From Sulfurimonadaceae bacterium (lineage in GTDB: Bacteria; Campylobacterota; Campylobacteria; Campylobacterales; Sulfurimonadaceae): a DNA stretch of 64,000 bases. How positions within the stretch are numbered: position 1 is the stretch's first letter; every line of letters starts with the position of its first letter. The stretch lies in the NCBI GenBank assembly GCA_028683835.1, contig JAQUHB010000010.1, positions 1 to 64,000 of the forward strand. The letters run 5' to 3'. Of this stretch, positions 9,643 to 20,172 are shown piece after piece. The position numbers and the translations under genes are program-made. The notes under the pieces are model-generated. The model had not been told where the DNA came from and searched no databases. It saw nothing but the letters and a program-made list of their open reading frames with translations.

Positions 9643-10431
9643 CTAATATTTTGTATTGAGTTCTCTAAAACCCCAGTTTCTTTTTGCTTCGATAACATCA
9701 GAATGTGACATCTCTACAATCATCAACTCCTCTTTGTTACCAAGATCATTGACAATCTCTCCATTTGGATCTATTAAAAACGAATCTCCGTAAAACTGCC
9801 AAGTATACTCTTTTTCTTTATACTCGCCTATTCTATTGGCTCGAAGCACGTAGCAGTTATGCGTAAACGCTCGCATCTGCGCAAGGTTTTTCCATCTAGA
9901 AGCAGATTCAAAAGTAGAGACACTCGGGATGATGACGGCATCCACATTTTTGTGTGAAGCCATAGTCCAAAGTTTATCTACATGCATCTCAAACCCGCTC
10001 ATCACGGCAAATTTAAAACCCTCGACATTAAAGACCATCGGTGCTTTTAAAAAGGTCGTTTCATTAGCAAAAAACTTTGCTTCATTCCAATGTGGATAAT
10101 TAATAAGAATTTGTTGATAATAGTAAGACGTAGAAGTTGGAGAAAATTTTACAATAGATTTATAAAGCTGTTTTTTCTTCACGATGATAAGTGGAGCGAT
10201 GATCGTCATCGCATACGTTAAAGAGAGCTCTTTTAATATCTTTGTTTGATGCTCTGACTGCTCTTTTATCATAGCCACAGACATCGTTTCAAGCTCTTTA
10301 AAAAATGAGTTTAAAAGATACTCGCCTAAAACCAAGACTTTGACATTTTTTTTATGTGCGATACGAACATAATGATAAAGCTTTGTCGAGCTCATCCCAA
10401 TGGAAGGAAGCTGTAAAACCGCAGCTATCAT
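9643..10431 (-). CDS. Nitrilase-superfamily protein, catalytic residues altered
   Basis: 262 aa with the carbon-nitrogen hydrolase fold along its whole length. The Glu of the Glu-Lys-Cys triad is present ('GEYLL', Glu37). The Lys position reads 'YQQIL', where active members have 'Y-R/S-K-x-H-L'. The nucleophile strand reads 'FAVMSGFE', where active members have 'xxICYD'. Cys is therefore replaced by Ser (about 145) and the Lys by Gln. The protein may be a binding or scaffolding pseudoenzyme rather than an amidase. It overlaps xseB by 4 bp. Confidence 0.78.
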   Translation of the reverse strand: MIAAVLQLPSIGMSSTKLYHYVRIAHKKNVKVLVLGEYLLNSFFKELETMSVAMIKEQSEHQTKILKELSLTYAMTIIAPLIIVKKKQLYKSIVKFSPTSTSYYYQQILINYPHWNEAKFFANETTFLKAPMVFNVEGFKFAVMSGFEMHVDKLWTMASHKNVDAVIIPSVSTFESASRWKNLAQMRAFTHNCYVLRANRIGEYKEKEYTWQFYGDSFLIDPNGEIVNDLGNKEELMIVEMSHSDVIEAKRNWGFRELNTKY

Positions 10432-10616
10432 TGCGCTACTTTTATCTCTTGAATTTTTATCTGCGCAGTTTCAAGGAGTTTTTGTGCCTCTTGAAGCTCT
10501 TTCATTCCGCTCTCGTAAGCTTTGACGCTCTCTTCAAGCGTAATCTCAGGATTCATCAAAGTCTCTAAAATCTTTTTAGAGTTGTCTAATTTTGTTTCAA
10601 AATCATTCTTTGCCAT
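10428..10616 (-). CDS. xseB: Exodeoxyribonuclease VII small subunit
   Basis: 62 aa from the ATG at 10616, which has AGAGG seven bases upstream. Two Glu/Lys/Leu-rich helices with the family signature 'LEESVKAYESGM' identify XseB, which joins the large subunit XseA (not in this window) to degrade single-stranded DNA to oligonucleotides. It is sandwiched between metX (14-bp overlap) and the nitrilase-like gene (4-bp overlap). Confidence 0.9.
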   Translation of the reverse strand: MAKNDFETKLDNSKKILETLMNPEITLEESVKAYESGMKELQEAQKLLETAQIKIQEIKVAQ

Positions 10617-11715
10617 CAAGCACCTCTTTTACATAAGTATCAAATTTATCAAGTTCTACCAAAAAAGCATCATGCCCATAATCACTGTCAACTTCAAAGT
10701 AATCATGATTTGTGTTACCGATATTTTTCAAAGTATCACCAATCACTTTCATCTCTTCACTTAAAAAAAGCATATCGCTTTTAAAGCCGATGAGATGAAG
10801 CTTACATGTAACATTTTTTAAAGCTTCATCAAGAGAATCATATCCACGAGCAAGATCAAAAATATTGATCGCTTTTGTTATATAAAGATAAGTCAGCGGA
10901 TCAAACCATTTTGTAAAATTTTGTCCATTATATTCCAAATATGACTCGACTTGAAACTTTCCAAAAAGTTCAAAGAGTCCGTCATTGCGTTTGTATTCAC
11001 GCCCAAACTTCTCCGCCATAGAGTGATGAGATAAAAAGCTGATATGCCCTGCCATGCGCCCTATCGCCATTCCGCTTAATCCGTTTTCTTTGATATCTTT
11101 TGGATTGTAATTACCATCTTTAAAATCCGGGTCTTTAAGTATAGCTTCGCTTGCAACTTTGTTAAAAGCAATTGCCCAAGGCTGAGTAGCATATGTTGTT
11201 GCCATCGAGATGATTTTTTTTGCAAAGTTTGGATAGTTGATAGCAAATTGAAGCGCTTGCATCCCGCCCATGGAACCGCCGATAATCGCCTCAACTTCAT
11301 GAATTCCAAGTCTGTCAAACAAGATGCGCTGCGCTTTAACCATATCTTTAATTGAAACTACTGGAAATTTGTATCTATAAGGTTCATGATGAGGATACAT
11401 CATGGACATCGGACCGGTAGAACCAAAACAACTGCCTATAACATTTGTACAGATAACAAAATATTTGTTTGTGTCGACAGTTTTATTTGGACCAATAAGC
11501 CCATCCCACCAACCAGCTTTGTTTTCACCTTCGTAAAGTCCAGCGGCATGATGCGAACCAGTAAGCGCATGACAGATTACAATCACATTATTTTTATCCT
11601 CGTTTAGAATTCCATATGTTTCATAAGTGATATCATAAGGCTCTAAAATACGTCCGCTTTCCAGATAAAGAGGATTGGTAAAATGTTCTGTATGTGTTTG
11701 TAGATTCAATGACAA
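10603..11715 (-). CDS. metX: Homoserine O-acetyltransferase
   Basis: 370 aa alpha/beta hydrolase. The nucleophile elbow is 'GGSMGGMQ' (Ser148) and the later 'DYGHDAF' supplies the catalytic His. It acetylates homoserine with acetyl-CoA as the first committed step of methionine synthesis; the product is the substrate of MetY encoded at 13490-14755. The start reads TTG with an AGAAGAG site upstream; no in-frame ATG lies nearby. It heads the long minus-strand operon. It carries a TTACATGTAA palindrome at 10802. Confidence 0.93.
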   Translation of the reverse strand: MSLNLQTHTEHFTNPLYLESGRILEPYDITYETYGILNEDKNNVIVICHALTGSHHAAGLYEGENKAGWWDGLIGPNKTVDTNKYFVICTNVIGSCFGSTGPMSMMYPHHEPYRYKFPVVSIKDMVKAQRILFDRLGIHEVEAIIGGSMGGMQALQFAINYPNFAKKIISMATTYATQPWAIAFNKVASEAILKDPDFKDGNYNPKDIKENGLSGMAIGRMAGHISFLSHHSMAEKFGREYKRNDGLFELFGKFQVESYLEYNGQNFTKWFDPLTYLYITKAINIFDLARGYDSLDEALKNVTCKLHLIGFKSDMLFLSEEMKVIGDTLKNIGNTNHDYFEVDSDYGHDAFLVELDKFDTYVKEVLDGKE

Positions 11716-11860
11716 CGCTACTCTTCTCCAAATAAATAATTATGTTATTTTAGCGAAAACGGCTTAATACTAATTCAATTATGTAAACTTTACACATTAC
11801 TCATAAGGAAAATGAACTTATGATATAATCAGAATAATTCATATCTAGCAGGACAATACA

Positions 11861-13453
11861 ATGGACAATGATTCGCTGTTATATCAATATAAAGATGCGG
11901 TAGATGCTAGCAGTATATTTTCTAAAACCGGTGTTGATGGTCGTATAACTTATGTAAATGAGCGTTTTTGCAAGATTACAGGTTATAGCAAAAATGAGTT
12001 ATTAGGAAGAAATCATTCTATCCTACGACATCCTGATATGCCTGCAAAAGTTTTTGAATCGATGTGGAAAACTATATCAAGTGGCAATATTTGGCAAGGT
12101 GTCATCAAAAATAAAAAAAAAGATGGGACTAGTTATTATGTCAATTCTACAATATACCCAATCAAAGACGAAGAGGGAAAGATTTTAGAATATATCTCCA
12201 TTCGACAAGATATTACAGAAGTAATTAAGAATAAAAAACTTTTAGCATTTTACTCAACAGATCAGGTAACTCTGCTTCCAAACAGACAAAAACTCCTTGA
12301 AAAATTAAATAACAACTCCACTGAATTAATGTCCATCATCCTTGATATAAAAGATATGTCACTTATCAATGAACTTTATGGCGAAGAGATCGGTGATGAG
12401 ATATTGTATAAAGTATCTTTACTACTTAAAGAGTATATCGCAAACGATAATGTGACTTTATACAAATTGCCCGTGGACCAGTATCTCATTTTAGTTGAAG
12501 ATAAAAACCTGTTTGAAAAATACAGATCATTGATTGAATTTACATTTCTGTCAGAAGATAATTTCATAGTGAATGATATAGTTATCAACTTTACCATAGG
12601 TATAGCATATGGATTACAGGAATTATTAAGCCAAACATCTTTGGCACTGAAAGAAGCCAAAAAAAGACATAAAGGCTTCTATGTATATGATAAGATCATC
12701 GACACTAAAGAGCTACATCTTAGAAATATAAGACAACTTACAACATTTAAAGAAGCTCTTGAAGATGGACGGATTGAGCCATTTCTTCAACCCATTGTAG
12801 ATGCACATTCACATGTCATTATAAAATACGAAGCATTAGCTAGAGTGATAGACAATACAGGAAACATTCTTGAAACAAAAGATTTTTTAGATATAGCCAG
12901 AAAGAGTAGTTCTTTCAACAGTTTCACAAAACAAATTCTTCAAAAATCTTTCGCTATTTCTATGCAAGCTCAAGTTCAAATTTCGGTTAATCTTACGTAT
13001 GAAAATATTCATTCTACCGAGCTTTTCAACTATATAGAGACGAGATTAAAAATGCATACGGGACCAAAAATCACCTTTGAAATTTTAGAATCAGAAGAGA
13101 TAGAAGATTATGAAGTATTAAATAACTTTATCAAAATGGTTAAAAATTATGGAGCACAGATCGCTATAGATGATTTTGGATCAGGATATTCAAACTTTTC
13201 TCATCTTTTAAAATTCGACGCAGATTTTATCAAAATTGACGGTTCCATAATCAATAATATAGAAACAGATGACAATGCAAAAATGATTTTATCACTCATT
13301 GTAGCTTATGCAAAAATGGCAAATATTAAGACTATCGCTGAGTATGTAAGATCACAAGAAATTGCAGATATTGTCACTGAAGCAGGAGTAGATCTTTTAC
13401 AGGGATATCGTTTTGGAAAAGCTGAGAATGTAATACACTATAATCTATACTGA
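11861..13453 (+). CDS. PAS-(degenerate GGDEF)-EAL c-di-GMP phosphodiesterase
   Basis: 530 aa, cytoplasmic. A PAS domain (about 10-125, with 'YVNERFCKITGYS') leads into a GGDEF-like domain (about 130-270) in which the signature is replaced by 'PVDQYL', so it should not make c-di-GMP. The C-terminal EAL domain (about 290-525) keeps 'YEALAR', 'FEILESEE', 'IDDFGSGYSN', 'FIKIDGS' and 'IAEYV', consistent with active hydrolysis to pGpG. A PAS-linked cue such as redox or oxygen may control it. It is a lone gene with TATAAT at 11824-11829 as a possible -10 element. Confidence 0.9.
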   Translation: MDNDSLLYQYKDAVDASSIFSKTGVDGRITYVNERFCKITGYSKNELLGRNHSILRHPDMPAKVFESMWKTISSGNIWQGVIKNKKKDGTSYYVNSTIYPIKDEEGKILEYISIRQDITEVIKNKKLLAFYSTDQVTLLPNRQKLLEKLNNNSTELMSIILDIKDMSLINELYGEEIGDEILYKVSLLLKEYIANDNVTLYKLPVDQYLILVEDKNLFEKYRSLIEFTFLSEDNFIVNDIVINFTIGIAYGLQELLSQTSLALKEAKKRHKGFYVYDKIIDTKELHLRNIRQLTTFKEALEDGRIEPFLQPIVDAHSHVIIKYEALARVIDNTGNILETKDFLDIARKSSSFNSFTKQILQKSFAISMQAQVQISVNLTYENIHSTELFNYIETRLKMHTGPKITFEILESEEIEDYEVLNNFIKMVKNYGAQIAIDDFGSGYSNFSHLLKFDADFIKIDGSIINNIETDDNAKMILSLIVAYAKMANIKTIAEYVRSQEIADIVTEAGVDLLQGYRFGKAENVIHYNLY

Positions 13454-13489
13454 TTGTAATGTGTACAAACTCATCTGCATACTCTATCT

Positions 13490-14755
13490 TTATGCGTCTA
13501 ATGCTTGTTTAATATCTTCTATCAAGTCACCTATATCTTCAAGTCCACAGCTGATACGAACAAGTCCAGACGGAACACCGCAAGCATTAAGCTCTGTTGG
13601 ACTAAGTTGTTGATGCGTTGTAGAAGCAGGATGGGTAATGATTGATTTTGAGTCACCTATATTAACAACCAAAGAGTAAAGTTTTGTCGCATCAACCACT
13701 TTTACTGCCGTCTCAAAATTCTCTAGTTCAAAACTGAGAAGTCCGCTACATTCACCTTTTTCAAAATACTTCATTGCATTTGCATAGTTTGAATTACTTT
13801 TTAATCCCGGATAGTTTACTTTTTTTACTTTTGGATGAGACTCTAAAAATTCCGCAAGTGCTAAAGCATTTTTTGAGTGTTCGCGCATACGAAGTGAAAG
13901 ATGCTCTATTCCTTGAATAAAGAGCCAAGAGTTAAACGGTGAAACGACTGCACCAAGATCACGAAGCAGACTCAAACGTGCACGAAGTGTAAAGATTGGA
14001 AGTGGAACATCTACATATACAAGACCATGATAAGAGTGATCCGGTTCATTAAAATGGGAATATCTTGGATTTGCTTTTATCTTGTCTAGCAGCCCTTTTC
14101 TTTCCACTAAAATTCCGCCAATCGCGAGACCTTGACCTGTTGTGTATTTACTCGCACTATGAACCACGATATCAACTCCATATTCAAATGGACGACACAA
14201 AATCGGTGTTGCTACCGTATTATCAGCAACACTTATAATGTTGTATTGATCTGCTATCTTTGTGATAGCTGAGATATCTGCCACATCAATACTTGGATTT
14301 GTCAATGTTTCAAAGAAAATTACTTTTGTTTTTTCATCTACTAACTTGTGTATCTCATCTGGATTGTGAACATTAAAAAACCTTGCCTCAATACCAAAAC
14401 GCTTCAATGTATAAGCAGTTTGCGTCAATGTACCACCGTAAAGTTGAGCTGCACAAACGATATTATCTCCAGCCTCAGCACAGTTTGCAATAGCATAAAA
14501 GATAGCACTCATTCCACTTGACGTCGCAAGAGCCGCTTCGCCGCCTTCAAGTGCCGCAAAACGTTTTTCAAAAACATCAGTAGTCGGATTGTTCAAACGT
14601 GTATAAATGTTGCCAAGTTCTTTTAGCGCAAAAAGATTTGCCGCATGCTCAGAATCACGAAATTCATATGCAGTAGTTTGATAAATTGGCACCGCCATTG
14701 TGCGTTGAGAGTCTTTATCATAGCCTACATGTAAGGCTTGTGTTTGTTGTTTCAT
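13490..14755 (-). CDS. metY: O-acetylhomoserine sulfhydrylase
   Basis: 421 aa, a Cys/Met metabolism PLP enzyme. The lysine that binds pyridoxal phosphate lies in 'VVHSASKYTTGQG', and the length above 400 aa with the insertion 'YHGLVYVDVP' fits MetY rather than MetB/MetC. It converts O-acetylhomoserine plus sulfide to homocysteine, complementing metX nearby and suiting a sulfide-rich organism. AGAGG lies eight bases before the ATG. Confidence 0.93.
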   Translation of the reverse strand: MKQQTQALHVGYDKDSQRTMAVPIYQTTAYEFRDSEHAANLFALKELGNIYTRLNNPTTDVFEKRFAALEGGEAALATSSGMSAIFYAIANCAEAGDNIVCAAQLYGGTLTQTAYTLKRFGIEARFFNVHNPDEIHKLVDEKTKVIFFETLTNPSIDVADISAITKIADQYNIISVADNTVATPILCRPFEYGVDIVVHSASKYTTGQGLAIGGILVERKGLLDKIKANPRYSHFNEPDHSYHGLVYVDVPLPIFTLRARLSLLRDLGAVVSPFNSWLFIQGIEHLSLRMREHSKNALALAEFLESHPKVKKVNYPGLKSNSNYANAMKYFEKGECSGLLSFELENFETAVKVVDATKLYSLVVNIGDSKSIITHPASTTHQQLSPTELNACGVPSGLVRISCGLEDIGDLIEDIKQALDA

Positions 14756-14908
14756 TATCTGTGCCTCTTATATTATAGAATCGCACTATTTTACCGAAAT
14801 AAATGTAATAAACTTAAAAGAATTGGCTATCTGTTCACCAAATTGTAAAAAAAGAGTATTAAAATTTAAGGGTACAAAAATATTAAAACACTAGCAGGAG
14901 GTCAAACT

Positions 14909-15391
14909 ATGAAAGTTATAAACACAACTTTAATAGCAGCAATTCTAGGTGGGCTTTTAATAAGTGCAAATGCACAGCAACAAAAACCTTTAGATGATCC
15001 TTTTTTTGATGATTTTGTAAAACTTCAAAAAGATATGGACAGTATGTTTGTAAATTTTCATCAAAAACATTTCGGTGATGACAAGTTTTTTAATCAAATG
15101 CAGATCTCTGCAAAAAGCGACTTTAAAGATAACGAAAAGAACTATATTATAAATATGGATTTGCCGGGATTTGATAAGTCGAATATACATGTAAAGATAC
15201 AAGACAGAATAGTCTCCATTGATGCAAAAAATAATACAGACACAGAAAAAAAAGAGGAACACTTTTATCAAAGAGAAAGATACGTAGGCTCAGTTTACAG
15301 AAGTTTTACTCTTCCAAAAGACGCAGATATGAGTAAACTCAAAACAGAATATAAAAATGGAGTTTTCAGCGTAACTATTCCAAAAAAATAA
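14909..15391 (+). CDS. Exported Hsp20/alpha-crystallin small heat shock protein
   Basis: 160 aa. The C-terminal 95 residues form an alpha-crystallin domain ('YIINMDLPGFDKSNI', 'ISIDAKN'-like strand, 'GVFSVTIPKK'). The first 23 residues are a clear Sec signal peptide with AxA at the end ('LISANAQQ'), which most Hsp20 proteins lack. That points to a periplasmic holdase. AGGAGGT before the ATG is a near-perfect ribosome binding site, suggesting high expression. The last two Lys codons and the stop codon form the T tract of the terminator for the opposing gene. Confidence 0.88.
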   Translation: MKVINTTLIAAILGGLLISANAQQQKPLDDPFFDDFVKLQKDMDSMFVNFHQKHFGDDKFFNQMQISAKSDFKDNEKNYIINMDLPGFDKSNIHVKIQDRIVSIDAKNNTDTEKKEEHFYQRERYVGSVYRSFTLPKDADMSKLKTEYKNGVFSVTIPKK

Positions 15392-15411
15392 CTATCCCAA
15401 ACGGGATAGTT
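15379..15411 (-). terminator. Terminator of biotin carboxylase gene
   Basis: A 9-bp stem (15390-15398 with 15403-15411) around a 4-nt loop, with a T7 tract on the minus strand (15382-15388). It ends the minus-strand carboxylase and overlaps the 3' end of the convergent hsp20 gene. Confidence 0.75.
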
Positions 15412-15424
15412 TACGTAGATATGA

Positions 15425-16879
15425 TTAATGTCTTACGCTAATATTATTTGCTTTAATCGTTTCAACAAGTTTAGTGATTTGAGCCATTTTTTGCTCCTCT
15501 TCTTCCATATTGTTGATTGCATCAAGATTGAATTTTTCAAGCTTATGATCCAAATAACTTGTATCAAACTTCCCTGCAATAAAATCTAAATCTCTCACAA
15601 TTTGTCTGTGTAAAGGAATATTCGTTGGCACGCCATCAACATAGAACTCATCAAGTGCACGTCTAGCTTTTTTAACAGCACCTTCCCAGTCAAGTGCCCA
15701 AACAATCAGTTTACCGATCATTGAGTCATAGTTTGCAGGGATTTTATATCCTGCGTACATACTTGTATCAAGTCTTACACCTGGACCACCTGGAGTCATA
15801 TAGTTTGTGATTGTTCCAGATGAAGGCATAAATTTTAATTTTGGATTTTCTGCATTTATCCTAAATTCGATCGCATATCCTCTAAATTTGATCTCTTCTT
15901 GTAAAAAGATCAGTTTATCACCCTCAGCGATCTCAATCATTCTTTGGATGATATCGACACCGGTAATAACTTCAGTTACAGGATGCTCAACTTGAACCCT
16001 TGTATTCATTTCAATAAAATAGATGTTATCCGCTGCATCGACCAAAAATTCGATAGTTCCAACACTCTCATATCCAAGTTTAAACATCGCTTTTGTCGCG
16101 ATTCTATAAATCTCTTTTCTAGTATCTTGATTAAGAAGTGGAGATGGAGCTATTTCGATCACTTTTTGATGACGTCTTTGGATAGAACAATCTCTTTCAC
16201 CTAGATGAAGTACATTTCCATATTTATCTGCCATAATCTGAACTTCGATATGTCTTGGATTTTCAACATACTTCTCGATAAACATCTCATCTCTACCGAA
16301 ATATTTTTTAGATTCATTTGCTGCTGATTCATAAAGTTCTTTAAAGTCTTTCTCTTCACGAACGATTCTCATCCCTCTTCCACCGCCGCCGAATGCTGCT
16401 TTGATAATAACAGGAAAACCAATCTCTTTAGAGATTTTTTCACCTTCTTGGATATCTGATACAGGTTCATCAGTACCTTCAAGTACAGGAACACCAACCG
16501 CTTTCATAGCTACTTTTGAAGCCATTTTATCACCAAAAAGTGCGATATGCTCAGCTTTTGGTCCAATAAAAATAATGCCATTATCTACACAAGCTTGCGC
16601 AAATTCAGCACTTTCAGATAAGAAGCCGTATCCAGGGTGCACAGCATCACAACCTGCTTTTTTTGCCAAAGAGATAATTTTGTCATAATCTAAATATGCA
16701 CGTATAGGATCCCCCATAAGCGGATAACACTCATCCGCTTTTCTTACCCAAATACCATCAACATCTACTTCTGAAAATATTGCAACACTAATAACATCCA
16801 ACTCTTTACAAGCTCTGATAATCCTCAAAGCGATCTCGCCTCTATTTGCGATAAGTACTTTTTTAATTTTATTGTTCAT
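15425..16879 (-). CDS. Biotin carboxylase subunit (PycA/AccC family)
   Basis: 484 aa from the ATG at 16879, which is preceded by AAGG at good spacing. It has the biotin carboxylase N domain ('LIANRGEIALR'), an ATP-grasp with 'FGGGGRGMR', and the catalytic 'EMNTRVQVEHPVTE'. It carboxylates biotin on a partner carrier using ATP and bicarbonate. The C-terminal tail beyond the AccC core (after about 450, 'DHKLEKFNL...') matches the longer Campylobacterota PycA-type subunit that works with a separate PycB/oxaloacetate subunit. An AccC role cannot be excluded because no carrier gene is adjacent. Confidence 0.85.
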   Translation of the reverse strand: MNNKIKKVLIANRGEIALRIIRACKELDVISVAIFSEVDVDGIWVRKADECYPLMGDPIRAYLDYDKIISLAKKAGCDAVHPGYGFLSESAEFAQACVDNGIIFIGPKAEHIALFGDKMASKVAMKAVGVPVLEGTDEPVSDIQEGEKISKEIGFPVIIKAAFGGGGRGMRIVREEKDFKELYESAANESKKYFGRDEMFIEKYVENPRHIEVQIMADKYGNVLHLGERDCSIQRRHQKVIEIAPSPLLNQDTRKEIYRIATKAMFKLGYESVGTIEFLVDAADNIYFIEMNTRVQVEHPVTEVITGVDIIQRMIEIAEGDKLIFLQEEIKFRGYAIEFRINAENPKLKFMPSSGTITNYMTPGGPGVRLDTSMYAGYKIPANYDSMIGKLIVWALDWEGAVKKARRALDEFYVDGVPTNIPLHRQIVRDLDFIAGKFDTSYLDHKLEKFNLDAINNMEEEEQKMAQITKLVETIKANNISVRH

Positions 16880-17058
16880 ACACATGCCTTACAAAAAATG
16901 AATTTCTATATAATACACAAAAGTTCTTTACAAAAAAGATAAAAACTATACATCTCTTGTCAAAATCTCTTTTTATTTCGTTTTTTTGAAAATAAACAAG
17001 GCGCTTTTATTTTATAGTAAAAAATTATATCCATTAATGAAGATCAAAAAACAAGGGA

Positions 17059-17090
17059 GTAAGAACCACGCTGAATTAGGCGCGTCTTAC
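17059..17090 (-). terminator. Possible terminator downstream of guaB
   Basis: On the minus strand GTAAGA and TCTTAC close a hairpin with partial inner GC pairing, followed by a Thr-codon-free TCCCTTGTTTTTT tail. The inner stem is imperfect, so the call is tentative. The rest of 16880-17113 holds only AT-rich sequence. Confidence 0.35.
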
Positions 17091-17113
17091 ATAAAATAAA
17101 GAGTTTTCAACCA

Positions 17114-18850
<1,737 letters not shown>

Positions 18851-18889
18851 ATTGACAAACAATAAATAGTAAGATATATTATTGTCAAT
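18851..18889 (+). promoter_or_regulatory. Sigma-70 promoter with overlapping operator-like dyad
   Basis: TTGACA (18852-18857), a 17-bp spacer and TATATT (18875-18880) form a near-consensus promoter just upstream of the HD-GYP gene. An 8-bp inverted repeat, ATTGACAA (18851-18858) and TTGTCAAT (18882-18889), brackets it, so a repressor could cover both the -35 and the start region. Confidence 0.65.
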
Positions 18890-18908
18890 TTAACTAAAGG
18901 TGGCTATT

Positions 18909-20021
18909 ATGGATTATAAAAATATCGCTCAACAGATAGTAGATATCCATGAACATCTGCGCCTTGAGTGGCCACATCTCAACCATGTTGCCATTGCATT
19001 GTATGACCCGGAGAAAGAGGAATTACATTCCTTCGCCAATTCCGAAAACACTCATACAAAACTTATTCAATTTGTCCAAAAAATTTCTTCTTTTCCCGAG
19101 CTGCAAAAAATTGCAGAAACCAAAATCCCTCATATGATTGATGCCTCATCTCTTTTTGCAAATCCAGATCATCAGTCCTCTTCGAGTAATTTTGATTCTA
19201 GTTTTACCTTACCTATTTTTTTACAAAACGGTGATTTATTGGGATTTATATTTTTCAGTGCAGATAAGAATAATTTCTTCACAAAAACAATCCAAGACCA
19301 TTTGATCGTTTACACACGCCTCATCCGTTCCATGATTTTATCGGATATTCTCCCCTTGAAAATACTTCAGGCAGCAGTCATCATGACTCAAAATATGACC
19401 CGCTATAAAGATGAAGAAACTGCCGGACATATTGCCCGGGTTGCCTATTATTCTCGTATGATTGCTGAGTCACTGGCACAAAAACACAATCTAAGCGATG
19501 AATTTATTAATTATATTCTCCTCTATGCCCCGCTACACGACATCGGAAAACTGGCGATACCTGATTCTATCTTACTCAAACCTGGGCGATTAGATCCGGA
19601 CGAATATGAAATAATGAAAACACATGTCATCAAAGGGGAAGAAATCGTCAAGATGCTAATTTCGAGTTTTGACTTAGCTGATTACGATCATACAAGCATG
19701 CTCATAAATATTACAAGCTACCATCATGAAAGGATCAATGGTGAAGGATATCCGCACAAATTGAAAAGTTTAGAGATACCTATAGAAAGCCGAATTATTG
19801 CTGTTGCCGACGTATTTGATGCTATGAGTAATCCACGCCCTTATCATAAGGGACGAAGTATAGAAGAAACCTTTGAGCATTTGCATTCAAATGCCGGTAT
19901 CCTTTTTGATCCAGATTGCGTCAACGCTCTTCTTCAACATAAACAAGAGATTTTTGAAATCAGAAAAATATTTGTCGCAGAAGAATATAACTTTGACTTA
20001 ATTAAAAATTCTGTCATATAA
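18909..20021 (+). CDS. GAF-like HD-GYP phosphodiesterase
   Basis: 370 aa from the ATG at 18909, chosen over the upstream GTG because AAAGGTGG sits at correct spacing for it. A GAF-like sensor (about 1-150) is followed by an HD-GYP domain (about 165-345) with 'HDIGKLAIPD', 'KTHVIKGEE' and the GYP motif 'HHERINGEGYP', all metal ligands present. It should hydrolyse c-di-GMP to GMP or pGpG in the cytoplasm. It is monocistronic with its own strong promoter. Confidence 0.88.
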   Translation: MDYKNIAQQIVDIHEHLRLEWPHLNHVAIALYDPEKEELHSFANSENTHTKLIQFVQKISSFPELQKIAETKIPHMIDASSLFANPDHQSSSSNFDSSFTLPIFLQNGDLLGFIFFSADKNNFFTKTIQDHLIVYTRLIRSMILSDILPLKILQAAVIMTQNMTRYKDEETAGHIARVAYYSRMIAESLAQKHNLSDEFINYILLYAPLHDIGKLAIPDSILLKPGRLDPDEYEIMKTHVIKGEEIVKMLISSFDLADYDHTSMLINITSYHHERINGEGYPHKLKSLEIPIESRIIAVADVFDAMSNPRPYHKGRSIEETFEHLHSNAGILFDPDCVNALLQHKQEIFEIRKIFVAEEYNFDLIKNSVI

Positions 20022-20172
20022 AATATAAATAATCATATAACATTTAATTTACCGCCTTTAGCAAACTATATAAATTCTTTCATTTAGACAATTACAGCTT
20101 TGTATTGGAACAATTTAAGCCTTTATATATTGCCTTATTCTTAATATTAAATAAGAAAATAATGCAATATAT

